From contig NC_133161.1 of NCBI RefSeq assembly GCF_040802235.1, positions 47,977,001-48,041,000 on the forward strand: a DNA stretch of 64,000 nt, in the 5' to 3' direction. The position numbers and the translations under genes were made by a program. Shown here piece by piece: positions 22,601 through 37,114 of the stretch (the first letter of the stretch is position 1; each line of letters begins with the position of its first letter). This stretch comes from Manis javanica. Lineage: Eukaryota > Chordata > Mammalia > Pholidota > Manidae. Below the pieces are notes generated by a model. It saw nothing but the letters and a program-made list of their open reading frames with translations, searched no databases and had not been told where the DNA came from.

Positions 22601-25600
22601 TTGTTCCCTGCTTTGTATAGTTGTTAAGATTCATGAAATGACAGTTAACAAGTTTTTATATTAAGCCATTCTAATTTGACCATGTTTCAAATATTGGTAT
22701 TGTGTATGTATATACATTTTACACATACACATCCAGAATTGATTCTATGGCGGTGCAAAATATATTCTAAAGTGCTTAAAGTCACTCATGGCATTTTGTA
22801 GTAAAATGGACCCTTTGTTTGTTTTTGGTAGTCCTTTATCCCTAAGTCTTGCTTACATTTAACATTTCTTGCTAAAATCTTTATAACTTGGTCAGTAATG
22901 ATAGTTTAGGGGAAGCACACATACAGAGCTGCTGAATATGGATTTAGATTTGATTGCCATGTTCCCTTGTTGTTTTAACTAAGCAGAGTTGTTAATAAGA
23001 GGCTGGACATTTGGAGGAGTTAAGCAACAGGACTGCAGGTGACCTCATTAGCTTTCAGTGACTAAAGTGGGGAGTTTTGAGTTTTTTTCTCTTTTGTAAC
23101 ACTTCTTTTTCTGGGATTCTTATGATGAAAAGTAAATACACTTACCTCAAAAATAAAAATTAATTGTACTACTAGCATATGCATAGTGACAAATATGTTC
23201 ACATATCAGTGAAAATGCAAATGGCATGTTAACTGTATAATCTCCTCCAAGGGTAGGAAGCTTGTAAAAAATCATCAAAAAAGCCCTCTGTTCCTCCAAA
23301 GTGTCTTTGATTTTCAGTTTTTCAAAGACTACTGCAGCTCAAAAGTAGATCCTGCATTTGGAATTTGCCAGTCACTTTGGAAGTTCCATTGGCAGCACTA
23401 TAGGAATTGGGCTCCCAGGTCTTTTCTCAGTGCAGAGCACAGGGAGTCTGTGATGCTGAGGCAGTGCTGAACACAGAATAGAGCTGGAGCTTCCACACTG
23501 ACTCAGTTGGGAAAAAAAAAGCCCTTGGCTTCCTACTTTCAATGCTGAAAAATGGTAGAGGTTTTGAATTAGATCTTCACAAATACCATATTTTAGCTGA
23601 ATCAACTTCCCTCCAAGGCCATTATAAGATGCCAAGTTCAATTGCAGCATTTACTTTCAAGCCCATGCTTTTCCCAGGCTGGTTGCCTGGAGAACTTGCT
23701 GTTCTCTTAATGAGAGAAACAGGTAGTAATCTGCATACTCTAATTGGTAATGCTTTCTAATAATATTGTAGTCTGGCTTTATACAATGGTTCTTCTCTGT
23801 AAAGTGTGGGGGATCTGTGGCTAAGGGAAGAGTATTGCCTCCCTGGCTGTGTGACAAATGAGGATTTTAATGTGATTCACAACCTTTTACAAAGCAGTTC
23901 TCTCTTAACCAGACCACTGTGTTTGGTGACCTATTACATTTATTAATGTTTCACATTGGGCCTAAGTCCCTACAATGGAGAAATGACAACAAATGAGTAC
24001 CAGTGACCTCATTAACTTGGCTAACACTGCTAAATGGATGGCTTGGCGTTATAGAAGAGGTGTGGAGAAAGATACCTGAGGAGAAAGATAGTAGGATGAA
24101 ACCTTACTATTGGCTGCTGCAGAGATTTATATATTCTGCTACTTTGTTCCTTTGCATACCTCCCAGTGCATTTTTTAAAATAAGTATTATCTTCTGTGTC
24201 CAAGTGCCACCTCCCTGTAAGAGGGATTCATTTTGGCTTGACTTGTTTATCTTTATAACTCTATAATGCTTTAGGCAGCAGAATGTTTCATGGCTCAGTT
24301 TCAGGAAGCAAAGACTATTCTAGCTCTGTTATGAAGAGGTTTAAGTATAGGGAATTTTGTCCTTGTAAACATTGGAGCTCAATGTTGGGCCAGCAGGAGT
24401 GACTCCCAGAAAAATGCTACTGAGCTTGGTTAAAGTTTTAGCTGCTACTTGACTAGGAAGGTAGGGAGTCAGGAGGCTGCCGTGGACCTGTGGAATTCAA
24501 GAGCTCATTACAATAGCCTCACAAAGCTAGTGCCTGGACACTGGAACTCTGCGGCAGAAAAACTCAGTATCTCCCTTCCCCAGCCCTACTTGCCAAAGCA
24601 AGAGAGATAGTAGCAGGGTGATTACTTTCAGTTCCCTTCCGCCTTCCAGATCTCATGTGATTGCATCTACTTGGTGGGTCCTGATTCCAGAACTCTTGCT
24701 GCAAGGCAATGTAGGGAGGAAATATGTTTTCTAACTTTCTAGTCTTTTCAGTACCAGAAGGTACTCTTGAAGGGAGTTGGAATGGTTGTTGATGGCTAGT
24801 TCACCATTTCTATCTCACAGTCTAAAGAGGCACAAACACGTAACAGAATAGGAAATCTGTGGGTTCTCTTTCCCTTCCTGATGCCCTTTGATTTCCATTT
24901 AGACCAGTGAGGTTTATTTTCACTAAGGTAGTAAAAATAATGATGATTCTACAGTATTTTTCCTATTTGACTGAAATAGCGTGGCACCTTCATAGCCCTT
25001 TCCCAGGTGTTGATTGAAGATGTAATAACCTGGGTCTCAGAGATTCTCCATCTTCTTCCATCTTCGCTTCCAGCCAGTTGCTCCTGATTTCTCAATTGGC
25101 TCCCACTTGTTTTTGTCTCACTCTGTGCCCATACCCCTCAAATTATTGTTTTGGTGGGGTTGTGTTGCTTGGCCTCAGCTTTTTGGAAGCTGTCTTTGGG
25201 ATCTTTCTTGCTCTAGGCTCAGGAGCCAGAGGAAACCTTAAGTAAATGCCCACTCTATTGTTCTAATGGCTTGGGAGTGTCACTTGGATTCCCAGTCATT
25301 CTAGGAGGGAGTTGGGCCAATAACAGTTATGTTACTGAAATGCTCTTAAACATTTTTATCATAAAAATTCTCAAACAGAGCTAGATATTTCAACTGAGCA
25401 AATGGAAACATTTAGGGACCACATTTATTTCCCACTGCTGAGCTGCTCTGACCTTGCTGGAATTGGCCTTGCTAGTCACAGAATAGGCATGCAATATTGG
25501 TTGAATTAATCACAGAATTCAATGGCCATAAAACCGCATTCTCAGAACTCATTCATGTATTTTAATGTTAGAATTATGCTTTAAGTTTATGTGTCTTCTT

Positions 25601-25679
25601 TTTCAGTTGCAAACTTTATGAAGTGCTATGCTGTCATCTGACTATATAGTGTGTTAATCATGAAAAGGAGTTATTAAGC
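19666..25679. other. Non-genic sequence
   Basis: About 6 kb with no recognised gene, RNA gene or clear young repeat. Longest open frames are under 100 codons and look random. Confidence 0.45.
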
Positions 25680-26045
25680 TATGTATCAGTCAGAACTCTT
25701 AAGGTAATTTATTGACTCACCTAAATGAAAAGCAATGACAGTCTTCAAGGGCAGCTGGTCAAGGCTCACACGATGTCATTAAAACCTGTCTTCCTTTCAC
25801 CTCCCCTGGTTCTATGGCTACCTTCTGCTGTAGTCAATTCATTGTCAGGCTGTACATGATAGCTTCAAGTCGCTGCAAAAGCACATCAACCTAATACCAA
25901 ATCCAGTGGGAAAAAGAGTTCATTGTCCCCTGGAACAAACAAGTCTAAACCTGAACCTTCTTAGCCCGGATTGGCCTGACTTAGGTCATGTGCCCATCTA
26001 GGAACCAATCAGTGGCTGGAGGGATGAGATGCTAGAATTGACTTA
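25680..26045. repeat. Ancient interspersed repeat, family unresolved
   Basis: Begins TATGTATCAGTCAGAACTCTTAAGG and ends near GGTCATGTGCCCATCTAGGAACCAATCAGTGGCTGG. These phrases are shared by an old mammal-wide repeat that I cannot name with certainty. Confidence 0.45.
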
Positions 26046-26494
26046 GTCTTGACTCCCAAATCCAGAGATAGAATCAGCTTCTTCATGGATTGAGAATAGG
26101 GCTGGAGTGGATTCCTAAATGAAGATTTAGAAATTGTTATCACAGGAAACAGAGCCAATATTAGAAGGCAAAAGCAACACATGTTTTTACAAGCGGGAAG
26201 CAAGCTACCTTTACTAAGAAGGTACTGTGTTCTCAGAAACTTGGGAAATATAAAGTCAAGAACCATTCTGAAATTTCTGGCTGTGTTTCAGTGTTCTGGG
26301 CCACAGGTCTGATTGACTCTCTGAAAGCACTTCACCTCCCCGCCCCCGAATAAAACAAATGAAATCAAAGTCAACAGCCAGTCTTAAGGACATAAATCTA
26401 GAATCAAGCTGAGATGGACCATGATGGAATACACCCTGCTGTTCTCAAGAATGATTCAGGACTCTGGGCACTGCATGTCTGGATTTTTGTTTTT

Positions 26495-26725
26495 AATTTA
26501 AAATTGTTTTTTCAATAATGTAACACTTTAAAAGTAAAAACATTCAAATATACACAAGTGTAGAGTGATGGTACAGTGGCCCCCATCTACGCACAACCCA
26601 AATTAAATTGCTATCTAGATTTTGTCATTTTCTTCATCTGTTATCTCCTTTCCCCACTTTGCTGAAATACTTTAAAGCAAATCCCAGATATGCCATTTTA
26701 CCTCTACATACCTCAGTATCAAGTG
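26495..26725 (-). repeat. L1M 3'-UTR remnant (L1MB-like)
   Basis: The phrases GGTACAGTGGCCCCCATCTACGC and AAAGCAAATCCCAGATATG are typical of the antisense 3' UTR of old L1M elements. Confidence 0.6.
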
Positions 26726-27574
26726 TTCTTTTTTAATAGCCTTCTTTGATTATTGCTATTTAATACAACTAGGAGTGATTCAGCTATAAACCCAAATATT
26801 CTGGGGTGTTAGGAGTTTAAAGTCTCTTTTTCATAAAGCCAGAGAAGGCAAATACAACTCTGACTCAGTATTGGACCTACAGAGTATAGACTGCAGCATT
26901 CCAAACAATAAGAAAGGAATGAAAAAATAGGTGTGTTCTATGCCTACATGGACAGGACTTTGGCTGGCTTCCTGTTGAAGCAGTTTAGACATTTGAAAGA
27001 TACCACAGCTGCCAGTTTTGTGGAATGATAATTATAACAGTTGTCTTTTTATTAGGGAATAAGGTTTTCTCCTTTGAAGTTTTAACAAGATTGTTTTCTT
27101 TTCTGGGAATTGATTTTTTTAGAAAAGTACTTATAAAATGAGTGTGAAACTCAAAGTTTATTAGAATGTTATTAAATGACATTTAATAACATTACATCTT
27201 GGGTATCAACACAGACACCCCAATCTGGTTAGTGTGAGCCATTTTCTTATGTACAGTTTGATATGCAGGCATAGCCAAGTTCCAAAAGGCATTTGTGGTT
27301 AGAATTTTTACACTAAAAAATCCAATTGGTATTGTCAGATTATAAATCAAAGTTTAGACATGTGGTTTAGCAAGATTTCTTTAAGTAAAATATCTAGATT
27401 TCTTTAAGTAAAATATCTAGTATTTTTCTGCAAAGTTGCCAGTGGGCCTTGTTCTCTGAACCTGTAATTCAGAAGCTCCCATGAAGCTTTGATCTCTAGC
27501 AGCATTTCCATTGCTGTTGATTTAGGTGAAACAAGGCAGGGGAGGAAAGAGCAACTGGAAATAGCTATTGATTT
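26726..27574. other. Non-genic sequence with a 23-bp tandem duplication
   Basis: No gene recognised. About 27,375-27,420 contains a 23-bp unit (AGATTTCTTTAAGTAAAATATCT-like) repeated twice in direct tandem. Confidence 0.45.
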
Positions 27575-28910
27575 TTTTTTTGTAGTTCAATTTTAAAATT
27601 TTATTTCGGTATCATTAATCTACACTTACATGAGGAACATTATGTTTACTAGACTCCCCCCTTCACCAAGTCCCCCCTACAAACGCCATTACAGTCACTG
27701 TCCATCAGCATAGTAAGATGCTATAGAACCACTACTTGTCTTCTCTGTGTTGCACAGCCCTCCCCGTGCCTCCCCCCACATTATACATGCTAATTGTAAT
27801 GCCTCCTTTCTTTTTCCCCACCCTTATCCCTCCCTTCCCACCCATTCTCCCCAGTCCCTTTCCCTTTGATAACTGTTAGTCCATTCTTGGGTTCTGTGAT
27901 TCTGCTGCTGTTTTGTTCCTTCAGTGTTGGCTTTGTTCTTATACTCCACAAATGAGTAACATCATTTGGTACTTGTCTTTCTTCGCCTGGCTTATTTCAC
28001 TGAGCATAATACCCTCTAGTTCCATCCATGTTGCAAATGGTAGGATTTGTTTTCTTCTTATGGCTGAATATTATTCCATTGTGTATATTTACCACATCTT
28101 CTTTATCCATTCATCTACTGATGGATACTTAGGTAGCTTCCATTTCTTGTCTATTGTAAATAGTGCTGCAATAACCATAGGGGTGCATATGTCTTTTTCA
28201 AACTGGGGTGCTGTATTCTTAGGGTAAATTCCTAGAAGTGGAGTTTCTGGGTCAAATGGTATTTCTATTTTGAGCATTTTGAGGAACCTCCATACTGCTT
28301 TCCACAATGGTTGAACTAGTTTACATTCCCACCAGCAGTGTAGGAGGGTTCCCCATCCTCCACAACCTCGCCAACATTTGTTGTTGTCTTTTGGATGGTG
28401 GCGATCCTTACTGGTGTGAGGTAATATCTCATTGTGGTTTTAATTTGCATTTCTCTGATAACTAGCGATATGGAGCATCTTTTCAAGCGCCTGTTGGCCA
28501 TTTGTATTTCTACTTTGGAGAACTGTCTGTTCAATTCCTCTGCCCTTTTTTTAATTGGATTATTTGCTTTTTATTTGTTGAGGTGTGTGAGCTCTTTATA
28601 TATTTTGGATGTCAACCCTTTATCAGATCTGTCATTTATGAATATATTCTCCCATACTGTAGGGTACCTTTTTGTTCTATTGATGGTGTCCTTTGCTGTA
28701 CAGAAGCTTTTCAGCTTGATATAGTTCCACTTGTTCATTTTTGCTTTTGTTTCCCTTGCCCAGGGAGATATGTTCATGAAGAAGTGCCTCATGTTTATGT
28801 CCAAGAGATTTTTGCCTATGTTTTTTTGAAGTGTTTTATGGTTCCAGGACTTACATTCAGGTCTTTGATCCATTTTGAATTTACTTTTGTGTATGGGGTT
28901 AGACAGTGAT
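27570..28910 (-). mobile_element. L1 fragment, 5'-truncated, fairly young
   Basis: Poly(T) at about 27,571-27,580 marks the tail of a minus-strand L1. The 3' UTR follows, then ORF2 C-terminal sequence with stops and frameshifts up to a truncation near 28,910. It belongs to the same subfamily as the copies at 59,659 and 60,737. Confidence 0.9.
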
Positions 28911-29944
28911 CCACAAAGTCTGGAGGTAGGAATAAATTTGGCATGTTTGCAAGAAACTTAGGGTTAAGTGGGAGATGTGAGACAGGTGAAAGGTCACACT
29001 AGGTCATGTCAGCCATGTTAAGGAGTTTTGATGTTTATTTTCAATAAAATTATTATACACCTGCTATGGCAAATAGTGTCTTCAAGAACTCACAGCATGG
29101 TAGAGGAGACAGACACAAAAAGTCGGTGTGATAAATTGACCTCCTATCTGTGGTTCTCAGTTCTGGCTGCAAAGTAGAGAAAGTGAGGAGCTACATATTC
29201 CTGAATGCCGTCCCTAAAACTTATGATTTTAACTGAACTGGGGTGAGGTTGGGCCTCCATGTGTTTAATAAGCCACTTAGGTGATACTAATACCATCAGG
29301 TTGTGAACTGCTGCTGAGGAGAAAGGCTGAAAGGCTTTGATTCCAGCAGGCATATGTTGATAGTTTCTGGGCAGGTTTATTCAAAAAACCACAAGTATAG
29401 TGAAGATCAAGGCTGGAATCAAATAGCTTATATAATGTCCAGAAGTCCATGTTTGTAAAGAAATCAAGGGATAATCACAAAACCCAGAGTAGGTAGCTTG
29501 ATGAGTTTTGTATGAAGAAAAAAGTTAAAAGAGTAGCTTTTCTGTAGAAAAATGATATAAGAAAAATCAGAGGTAACATACATATTTTAGAAGAGAAATA
29601 AAAATAAAGCTATCAATTTGACAAATTATTGAGTACTGATGGTTAGCCACTATTTGATGTTCTAAATTATGTGAGACATCTGCCCTACAGCAAGGGAGGA
29701 ACAAAGGGAGCTTTAAAAATGCTAGTTTTTTAAAATGGAACCTTGGCAGATGCTGTCTTCTGCAATCCAGTGATTCATCTCATGATTTGTAGGAATGTTC
29801 TTGGTACATACACAAAAAATAAGAAACAAGGTTTATCAGTGTTTACTTTTTCTCTTATTGTATAAGAAAGCTAAGGCAGTAGCAAATTATATTTGGGTTA
29901 GTGTAATGTTCCAAAATTAAAATTGAGGTACTACTAACTCCTCA
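28911..29944. other. Non-genic sequence
   Basis: No gene or clear repeat recognised. Confidence 0.4.
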
Positions 29945-31195
29945 AAATACACAATATTATATTGGTTTCAAATATACAACACAGTGGTTCAACAGTTGCA
30001 CACATTATTAAATCTTTACTCTAACTAGTGCAGTTGCTATCTGTCAACAGAAAGATTTTACAGAATCATTGGCTATATTCTCCATGCTTCACTTCAATCC
30101 CCATGACCACCTTATATTGTGATTGAGATTTTTTGCCCCTTTATCACCATCTCCCTCCCCACCCATCCACCTCAACTCCTCCTCCATGTTAACCACTAGT
30201 CACTTCTCAGTCCCTATGATTCTACTGCTAGTTTGTTCATTTTGTTTTGTTTTGTTTTATAGTCCACAAATAAGTAAAATCATATGGTATTTATCTTTCT
30301 CCACCGGGCTTAATTCACTTAGTATAATACCCTCTAGGTCCATTCATGTTGTTGCAAATGGCAGGATTTCTTTTTTTATGGCTGAATAATATTCCATTGT
30401 GCATATATACTGCATCTTCTTTATCCATTCATACTTAAGTTGCTTCCATAATATGGCTATTATAAATAATGTGGTGATAAGCATAGGGGTGCATATATCT
30501 TCAAATCAAGGATTTTTGTTGTCTTTAGGTGAATTCCTAGAAGTGTAATTACTGGGTCATATGGTATTTCTATTTATAGTTTTTGAGGAATCTCTGCACT
30601 GCTTTCCACAACAGTTGCACTATTTTACATTCCCACCAACAGTGTAGGAGGGTTCCTTTTCCTCCACATCCTCACCAACACTTGTTATTTCTTGTGTTTT
30701 GGATGGTGGCCATTCTAACTGGTGTGAGGTGAATATCTCATTGTGGTTTTGATTTGCATTTCCCTGATGATTAGCAATGTGGAGCACCTTTACATGTGCC
30801 TGTTGGCCATTTGTATTTCTTCTTTGGAAAAATGTCTGTTCAGGTCCTCTGCCCAATTTTAATTGAGTTATTTATTTATTTGGTGTTGAAGCATATGAGT
30901 TCTTTATATATTTTAAATTGTTTATGGATATATTCTCCCCTACTGTGGGTTGCCTTTTTGTTCTGTTGATGGTGTCTTTTGCTGTACAGAAGATTTTTAG
31001 TTTGATGTAGTCCCACTTGTTCATTTCTGATTTTGTTTCTCTTGCCCAAAGAGATGTGTCCAGAAAAAGATTGCTGCTCATCCTTATGTTCAAGAGATTT
31101 TTGCCTATGTTTTCTTCTAAGAGTTTTATGTTTTGTTTCTTACATTTAGGTCTTTAATCCATTTTGAGTTTACTTTTGTGTATGGAGTTAGTATT
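29945..31195 (-). mobile_element. Older L1 fragment
   Basis: Minus-strand L1 3' UTR and ORF2 C-terminal remnant. It starts at the antisense UTR phrase TTATATTGGTTTCAAATATACAAC and is truncated near 31,195. More diverged than the 27,570 copy, with several indels. Confidence 0.85.
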
Positions 31196-34100
31196 TACAA
31201 AAATATTAAATAAATAATAATACAACTTAGTGACTTGGAAAAGTTAGAAGCAACACTTCAAGACTTACTCTGTTCCTTAGGTTTTATGAACAATAGAGTT
31301 GAACAAGAAATGCATAATATATTGATTCTGATATCTCTATTTAGCATTAACACACTAACCATATTGTTGCTGAGTTGTGTGTATGTGTGTGTGTGCTTGT
31401 GTGTGTTTTTGGAAATAGTTTGGAACATTTAAACTTGTATCTTGCTCATTCTATTTGTATTTCTTTCTATTTTCTCTATTAAATTATTCTGTGCAATAGT
31501 TTCTCCTTTTAATATATTCTTAATTTTTTTGCATTTTTCTAAATTACATTTACTAAAATCTATTAAGGAAATGTCAACAAATGGGCCTTCAATCTGTCAC
31601 CATCATACTGCTTCAATTTTACCATTCACTTCTTAAAGACCATTTTAATTGCTTATGGAGTTAAATATATACTTTTCATTAGATGGCCTCTAGGACAAAG
31701 ATTTCTAAACTTTTGGATTTAAAAAATTTTTATATTTTAAGTTAAAGTAGGGTAACTTATATATGGTTACAAATGTTTTATTTTCCCAAGTAAGGCCATT
31801 GAGGAAAATAAATACCATCTAATAGAATTAGCAGTTCATTAATAAATGTTAACTCAAAATAAAGTAAGGAATGATTGCTTTAATATTCCTTCCAATTCTA
31901 AATTTCTGTTTTAAATGCTGATTATATAGAGGTGATAGTTACCTCTCTACATTCCTTTATAATAATCACTACCATACTTAGCATAGTGCTAAATACATAG
32001 GTGGTGCCTAATTAATATTTTAGAACTGATATTCTGGTTGTTTTAGACTCACCTGATAACTGACACAGCAGTAGTTGCTCAATAAAGGTTTACTGAAAGA
32101 GTCAGTGAACAAATGAATGAGTGTTGTTTTTTTAGTATATCTGGAGAGTTCAGAAACTAATCTCCAGCACTTTGAGCAGGTAGATATGATCACAAAGTCT
32201 GACGCATGGTTTCTTCTTTATATCTGTCCTTTGCTATAAATAAAACAGCCATGGGAAATATAAATTTGAATACAAATGCTTGTGTTTCTGCTATTGATCA
32301 ACTTATCTTATATAAGGAATTTTAATAAGGATTTAATATTTTTCCAATTTAATTTTTATTCTTACACTTGATTGTAAACTAATCAATAACTTCGTAAGCA
32401 GTTTTAATATCTTTCATCTATTCCATTCTGTCCCCTACGTACAATAGTCTTTTCTTTAATTGCCTAATACTTTGACATTGAAAAGTTGATGTAAAAGAAA
32501 GATAACTTCTTAGAGAAATGACATGTATTTAAATGTTTCTCAGTCCTGCTTTGATCTGCAGGCTGCATGCTTCTATTGACTAGTAAATTGAACAAGTAAC
32601 TTAGCTCATTACTCTTTCACTGAAAGTTATAGCAATTAGAATCAAGAAACCACAAATGGATCTAGGTCCCACCACAGTTTAAAAAAAATTAGATGTAGAA
32701 GTAGTATTGGCCTACTGAGAATGTTCAAATTATACAGAAGTATTTAAAGTCAAAAAAGGCCCATCCTGACCATTGCCTTTCCCTACTTTTAAGGGAAAAG
32801 TCTTGCTAGCTATTTGGTATTTTATCTTCATATGCACCCATACACATACCAATTTCACATAATTATATTTCCTAAAAGTTGTGTTAAAAATACATAACAT
32901 GAAACTTAGCATTTCAACTATTTTTAAATATACAGTTCAGTAGTATTAGATATATTTTCATTGTTGTGCAATAGATCTCCAGAACTTTGAGTCATGTAAA
33001 ACTGATACTCTATACCCTTTAAACAACTCCCATCTCTCAGCCCCTGGTAACTACTATTCTACTTTCTGTTTCTATGAATTTGACTATTTTATACATTAAA
33101 AAAAAACAAACATAGGATCAATCTATATCTATTGTTAGATTGCTTTTTAAAATTTGATTTTTAAAAATTTGACTATGTATGAAGAACTTTCATGTCCCCA
33201 TTTTTTTAAAAAGTAAAATTTATTTGCTTTCAGTTACCAAGTCATAAATGTTTTATGATTATAAAAATACTACATTCTTATTACAAAATGTTTAGAAAGT
33301 ACTGAAAATGAGTAAGACCCAGAAAAATTCATCTACAGTTTCCTCAAGCTAGAAGCTACCATTATTGTTATTTTGGCACCTTCCTTTTTGGTCTTTTTAA
33401 AACCTACTTTCCTCTCTTCATTTTCATTTAGATCATAGAATACATACAATTTGTATTCTGTTTTGTCACTTAACATTATGCCATTTAGGCTTCTCATTTA
33501 AATATATTTACATACGAATTTTAAGTTATAAAATGTTTCATTATTCTTATTATCATAATTTGCTTTAAGCATTCCCTTTGTTGGGCTTTTAGATTGTTTC
33601 CAGCACTTTTCTATCATAAACAACTCTGGCATGTCTTTGGGAGTAAATAGTCAACGTTTTGATTTACTTCCTAAGGTTGGACTCCCAGAAACAGTAATAC
33701 TGGATCAAAGGATTATTACAAGGAGATTATTTACAAGGCTCTTGATTCATAAAACCAAATTGCTTTCCAGAAATAACCAACTTATTTTCAAAATGAAATA
33801 AACTTAAATGTTTATTAAATATGCTGGTCAGTATTGAAGATGAAAATAAATTTAAGTGTTTTCCAATTTGTTTTTCAAACATTTTAAAATACAGAGATTG
33901 TCTCTTCTTCGTCACTTGTTCTTTTAGTATTGACAGATATATTTTATGTTTTATTGAATTCCCTAACATAGAATGTAGCACATATGGGAAAAAAGCTAGC
34001 AAATTTAGGATCTAAGATCCTTGAAAGGAAATAATTTGTCTAAACTAAAATACATGCTGACCAGTAGTGCTGACTTAGGAGTAATAATGTCTGTAGCTGA

Positions 34101-35509
34101 AATAGAGTCTTCATGTATCAGATTATAAACATTATTTAACTACATTAATTTAATGCCTCTCTACCACTACCTCTGTAGAAAATAAATAGGAATACAGAGA
34201 TTTAAAAATATAAAGGCCTCTGAATAGCACTACTAGAAAATTTTGCATAAACTCCTATAGTAAAGAAAGTAGAGAAAGCAAGTTTTATTATGAAGTAAAG
34301 AACAAGGGCTTTTATTTAAATTGGTGAAAACATTTCCATTCTATTTTAATGTCTTTAAATGATACACTTCCTACTGTTAATAGCATAATCCCCATGGAGA
34401 GTAACATTCTTGTTAAAATCATAATAGATCTCTGTTCATTCATTTAACAGCTTGAAGGTTCACTTTTTAGGCAGTAGAATGGTAATTTATCTTTGTGGTA
34501 ATATTTCTTTAATGACTTGTGAAAAAACAGGATTTTTGTTAAGATATCATTACAGTTGGTGAATCTGTGGAATTACTACTATACAATTTAAAGGAACTTT
34601 ACAATTTTTAATTAAAGATTACTGTTTGCAAATTTACAGAATCATATTTACCAACAATTCTTTTCTTTACAATGGCAAATCCTAACCTTAAGCTATGGAA
34701 GGAATTATATGTCATATTCTGTTTCTCACTGAAAATTTATGTCAAAATGTATTTCCAATATTTAACAAAATGTTTTAAATATATTAATAGTCTAATTTGC
34801 ATTCCATGGCCAATAATCTTATTTATAATCTAAGAACAAATTTCTATCAAATTAAAATTTCATGTATTAGGAAAGTAGGCTAGCTGAACTGGGTCTTCAT
34901 AGTATATTGGTTTACACTCACTTCTCATTCCTCACTAATAGCTCTTAATGTGTTTTATGGATATTTTCATGATTCTATAATTATTATTATTCTTTTTGAA
35001 AAAGAAGCCAAGGTAATAAATAGATGTTAAGTGGCTTGCTAGGGTCATAGAGCTAAGGGGAAGATATTAAGATGCTGATTCAGTCCTTATACACTGGACC
35101 AAACTGTTAGTATATAATGATGTATAAGAGTTGTTAACCTTTTGAGGCCTCTGGAAAACACACAAGTGCATATGAAAGGGGGCATGTTCTAAATCAATAC
35201 ACAACTATCCCAAGATTTGATTAAGGAAGAGTTCATTAAAAAGGAAGCATTGATAACTACATTATTTTTTGTTGAGTTATCTCAGCATACTTGCAAATTA
35301 TTATCTTATGATAAATAAATATTACAATTTCCTTTTTCTTTCAAAATGCAAAACTGGATAATTTTTAAAAAAGAAAACAGTTCCATAGTTATAATTCTTT
35401 GAAATAACTATTCAGTTATACACAAGGTGCATTGCTGTTTGTGAATTATTTTCCAGGTTTTGCTCACCCTCATTATTTTTTTTACATAGTTGCAATCATA
35501 ATATACATA
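31196..35509. other. Non-genic AT-rich sequence with old repeat remnants
   Basis: About 31,960-32,125 looks MIR/L2-derived (GCTCAATAAAGGTTTACTGAA). About 32,880-33,110 and 33,195-33,720 are minus-strand L1M remnants. No gene recognised. Confidence 0.45.
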
Positions 35510-35730
35510 CAATTTTTTAAATTAAAGTATCGTTGATATACAATCTTATATTGGCTTCAAATACAATTGGTACAACACAATGGTTCAACAGTTACCCACA
35601 TTATCAAATCCTCACCTCCTCTAGTGTGATTACTATCTATCAATGTAGAAAGATATTACAGAATCATTGACTATGTTCTCCATGCTGTACTATCATCCCT
35701 GTGACCAACCTATATTGTGATTGTGAATCA
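35510..35730 (-). repeat. L1 3'-UTR fragment
   Basis: Antisense L1 3' UTR phrase ATTAAAGTATCGTTGATATACAATC, followed by the segment shared with the 29,945 copy (TGGTTCAACAGTTACCCACATTATC). ORF2 is not reached. Confidence 0.75.
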
Positions 35731-37114
35731 TTAATATACATACAATTTTTACTCTGGATTTTTATAATTTTATTTTACATTGTGAGTTTAATAATTCCTA
35801 AGGTCCCATATGAATTGATAATTCATAAACTCATAAGCAAAATCCAGACATTCTAATAGTCTGCCATGTACTGAGACTATTTTGCAACACAGACTATTTT
35901 GTTATACTTTCTTGACTTCATACTGAGAACTTGTTTGAATCATGTAATGAATTCTTAGTAGAGCTGAGAAAAGGAGAGCGGCAATACAGAAAATCTCAAT
36001 GATGTTCCAGAATAGGGTCAGGCATAGACAGCACAGCTGGGGCAGAAATGGCAGGGTGAAAAAGAATAAGACTGTAATTGAATGTTTTTAAAAAGGTCAT
36101 TATTGTGAGACTCTGGGTGGGTCTAGAGAGGAGGTCCAGGCTGATAGCCACTCCATGGTTTATGAAGTAGATCATATGCCAGTAAAATGATATTTATCTT
36201 GAAAGTTCCTTGTGAGTATAATGGTGTTTCTCAACAGGCATGTGAAGCACAGGTACAGAGAATCCAGGAGCTTGTAGTACTTGAAAAACAGCATGGTCAG
36301 GTATGGTATTATAGAACCCTTGCCTCAGGACTTAGGATCTTCTGCAGTATTTTCTTCCCAGTGGAGCCTACCAGGGTTACAATTCTCAGAGACTTGAAAT
36401 CCCAACTCATATTCAGGGAGTGAGACCATCAAGGATTCACTTACCATAAATGGAAATCTGGATGGACACCAACCTATGGAATAAGACCAAAGTGGTCTTG
36501 ACAAAACCAGGCTAGTTGGGTGAGTCAGAAGAGGTAAATTGAGCTTGGTTCTACAGTATTTGATTTGAGTTAGAACTCATGAAATCTTTATTGTTTAAGG
36601 TCATGATTGTAGAGACAGGGGTCAGTTGAGCTCAAGGATAGGGAAATAGAGAAAGGGGATGAGATTGAGAATAGCATGTAGTTGAAGTCAAACAACTTGA
36701 ACTGTCTGGAAAGGTAAGACAGGATGGAAATCTGGCAGGAATCTTAAGTGGCTTGCCAGGATCATAGAGGTGAAATACACAGGATGTTTTTAATATTCTT
36801 TACAACTCAAAATGGAAAGTTTGAAAACTATTTCTTAAACTGAAAAACGATTTCTCAGTTTCAGGGATATTTGGGTTAAAAATTACCTGAGATTTTTTTG
36901 GTAAAGATGCACAAGTATTCAGGCAAAATAATATGGTTGTTATTCCAGCTAGAAAGCTTCAATTGCTATTTTTAGTGGCTTGTCGTAATGATCAAACCAG
37001 TTTTTAATTTTTCCTGAGATAATCATTTTCTTTCTAGATAAGTGTTTAAAGTTCCTTATTTAGTAATTATTAAAATAATGTCTATGATTCACTTTCCCTT
37101 TTTGGCCTCCATTC
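35731..37114. other. Non-genic sequence
   Basis: No gene or clear repeat recognised. Confidence 0.4.

Noticed and set aside
28089-28873. Minus-strand protein-like frames (KWKLPKYPSVDEW and similar)
   Set aside because: Pieces of L1 ORF2, not host genes.
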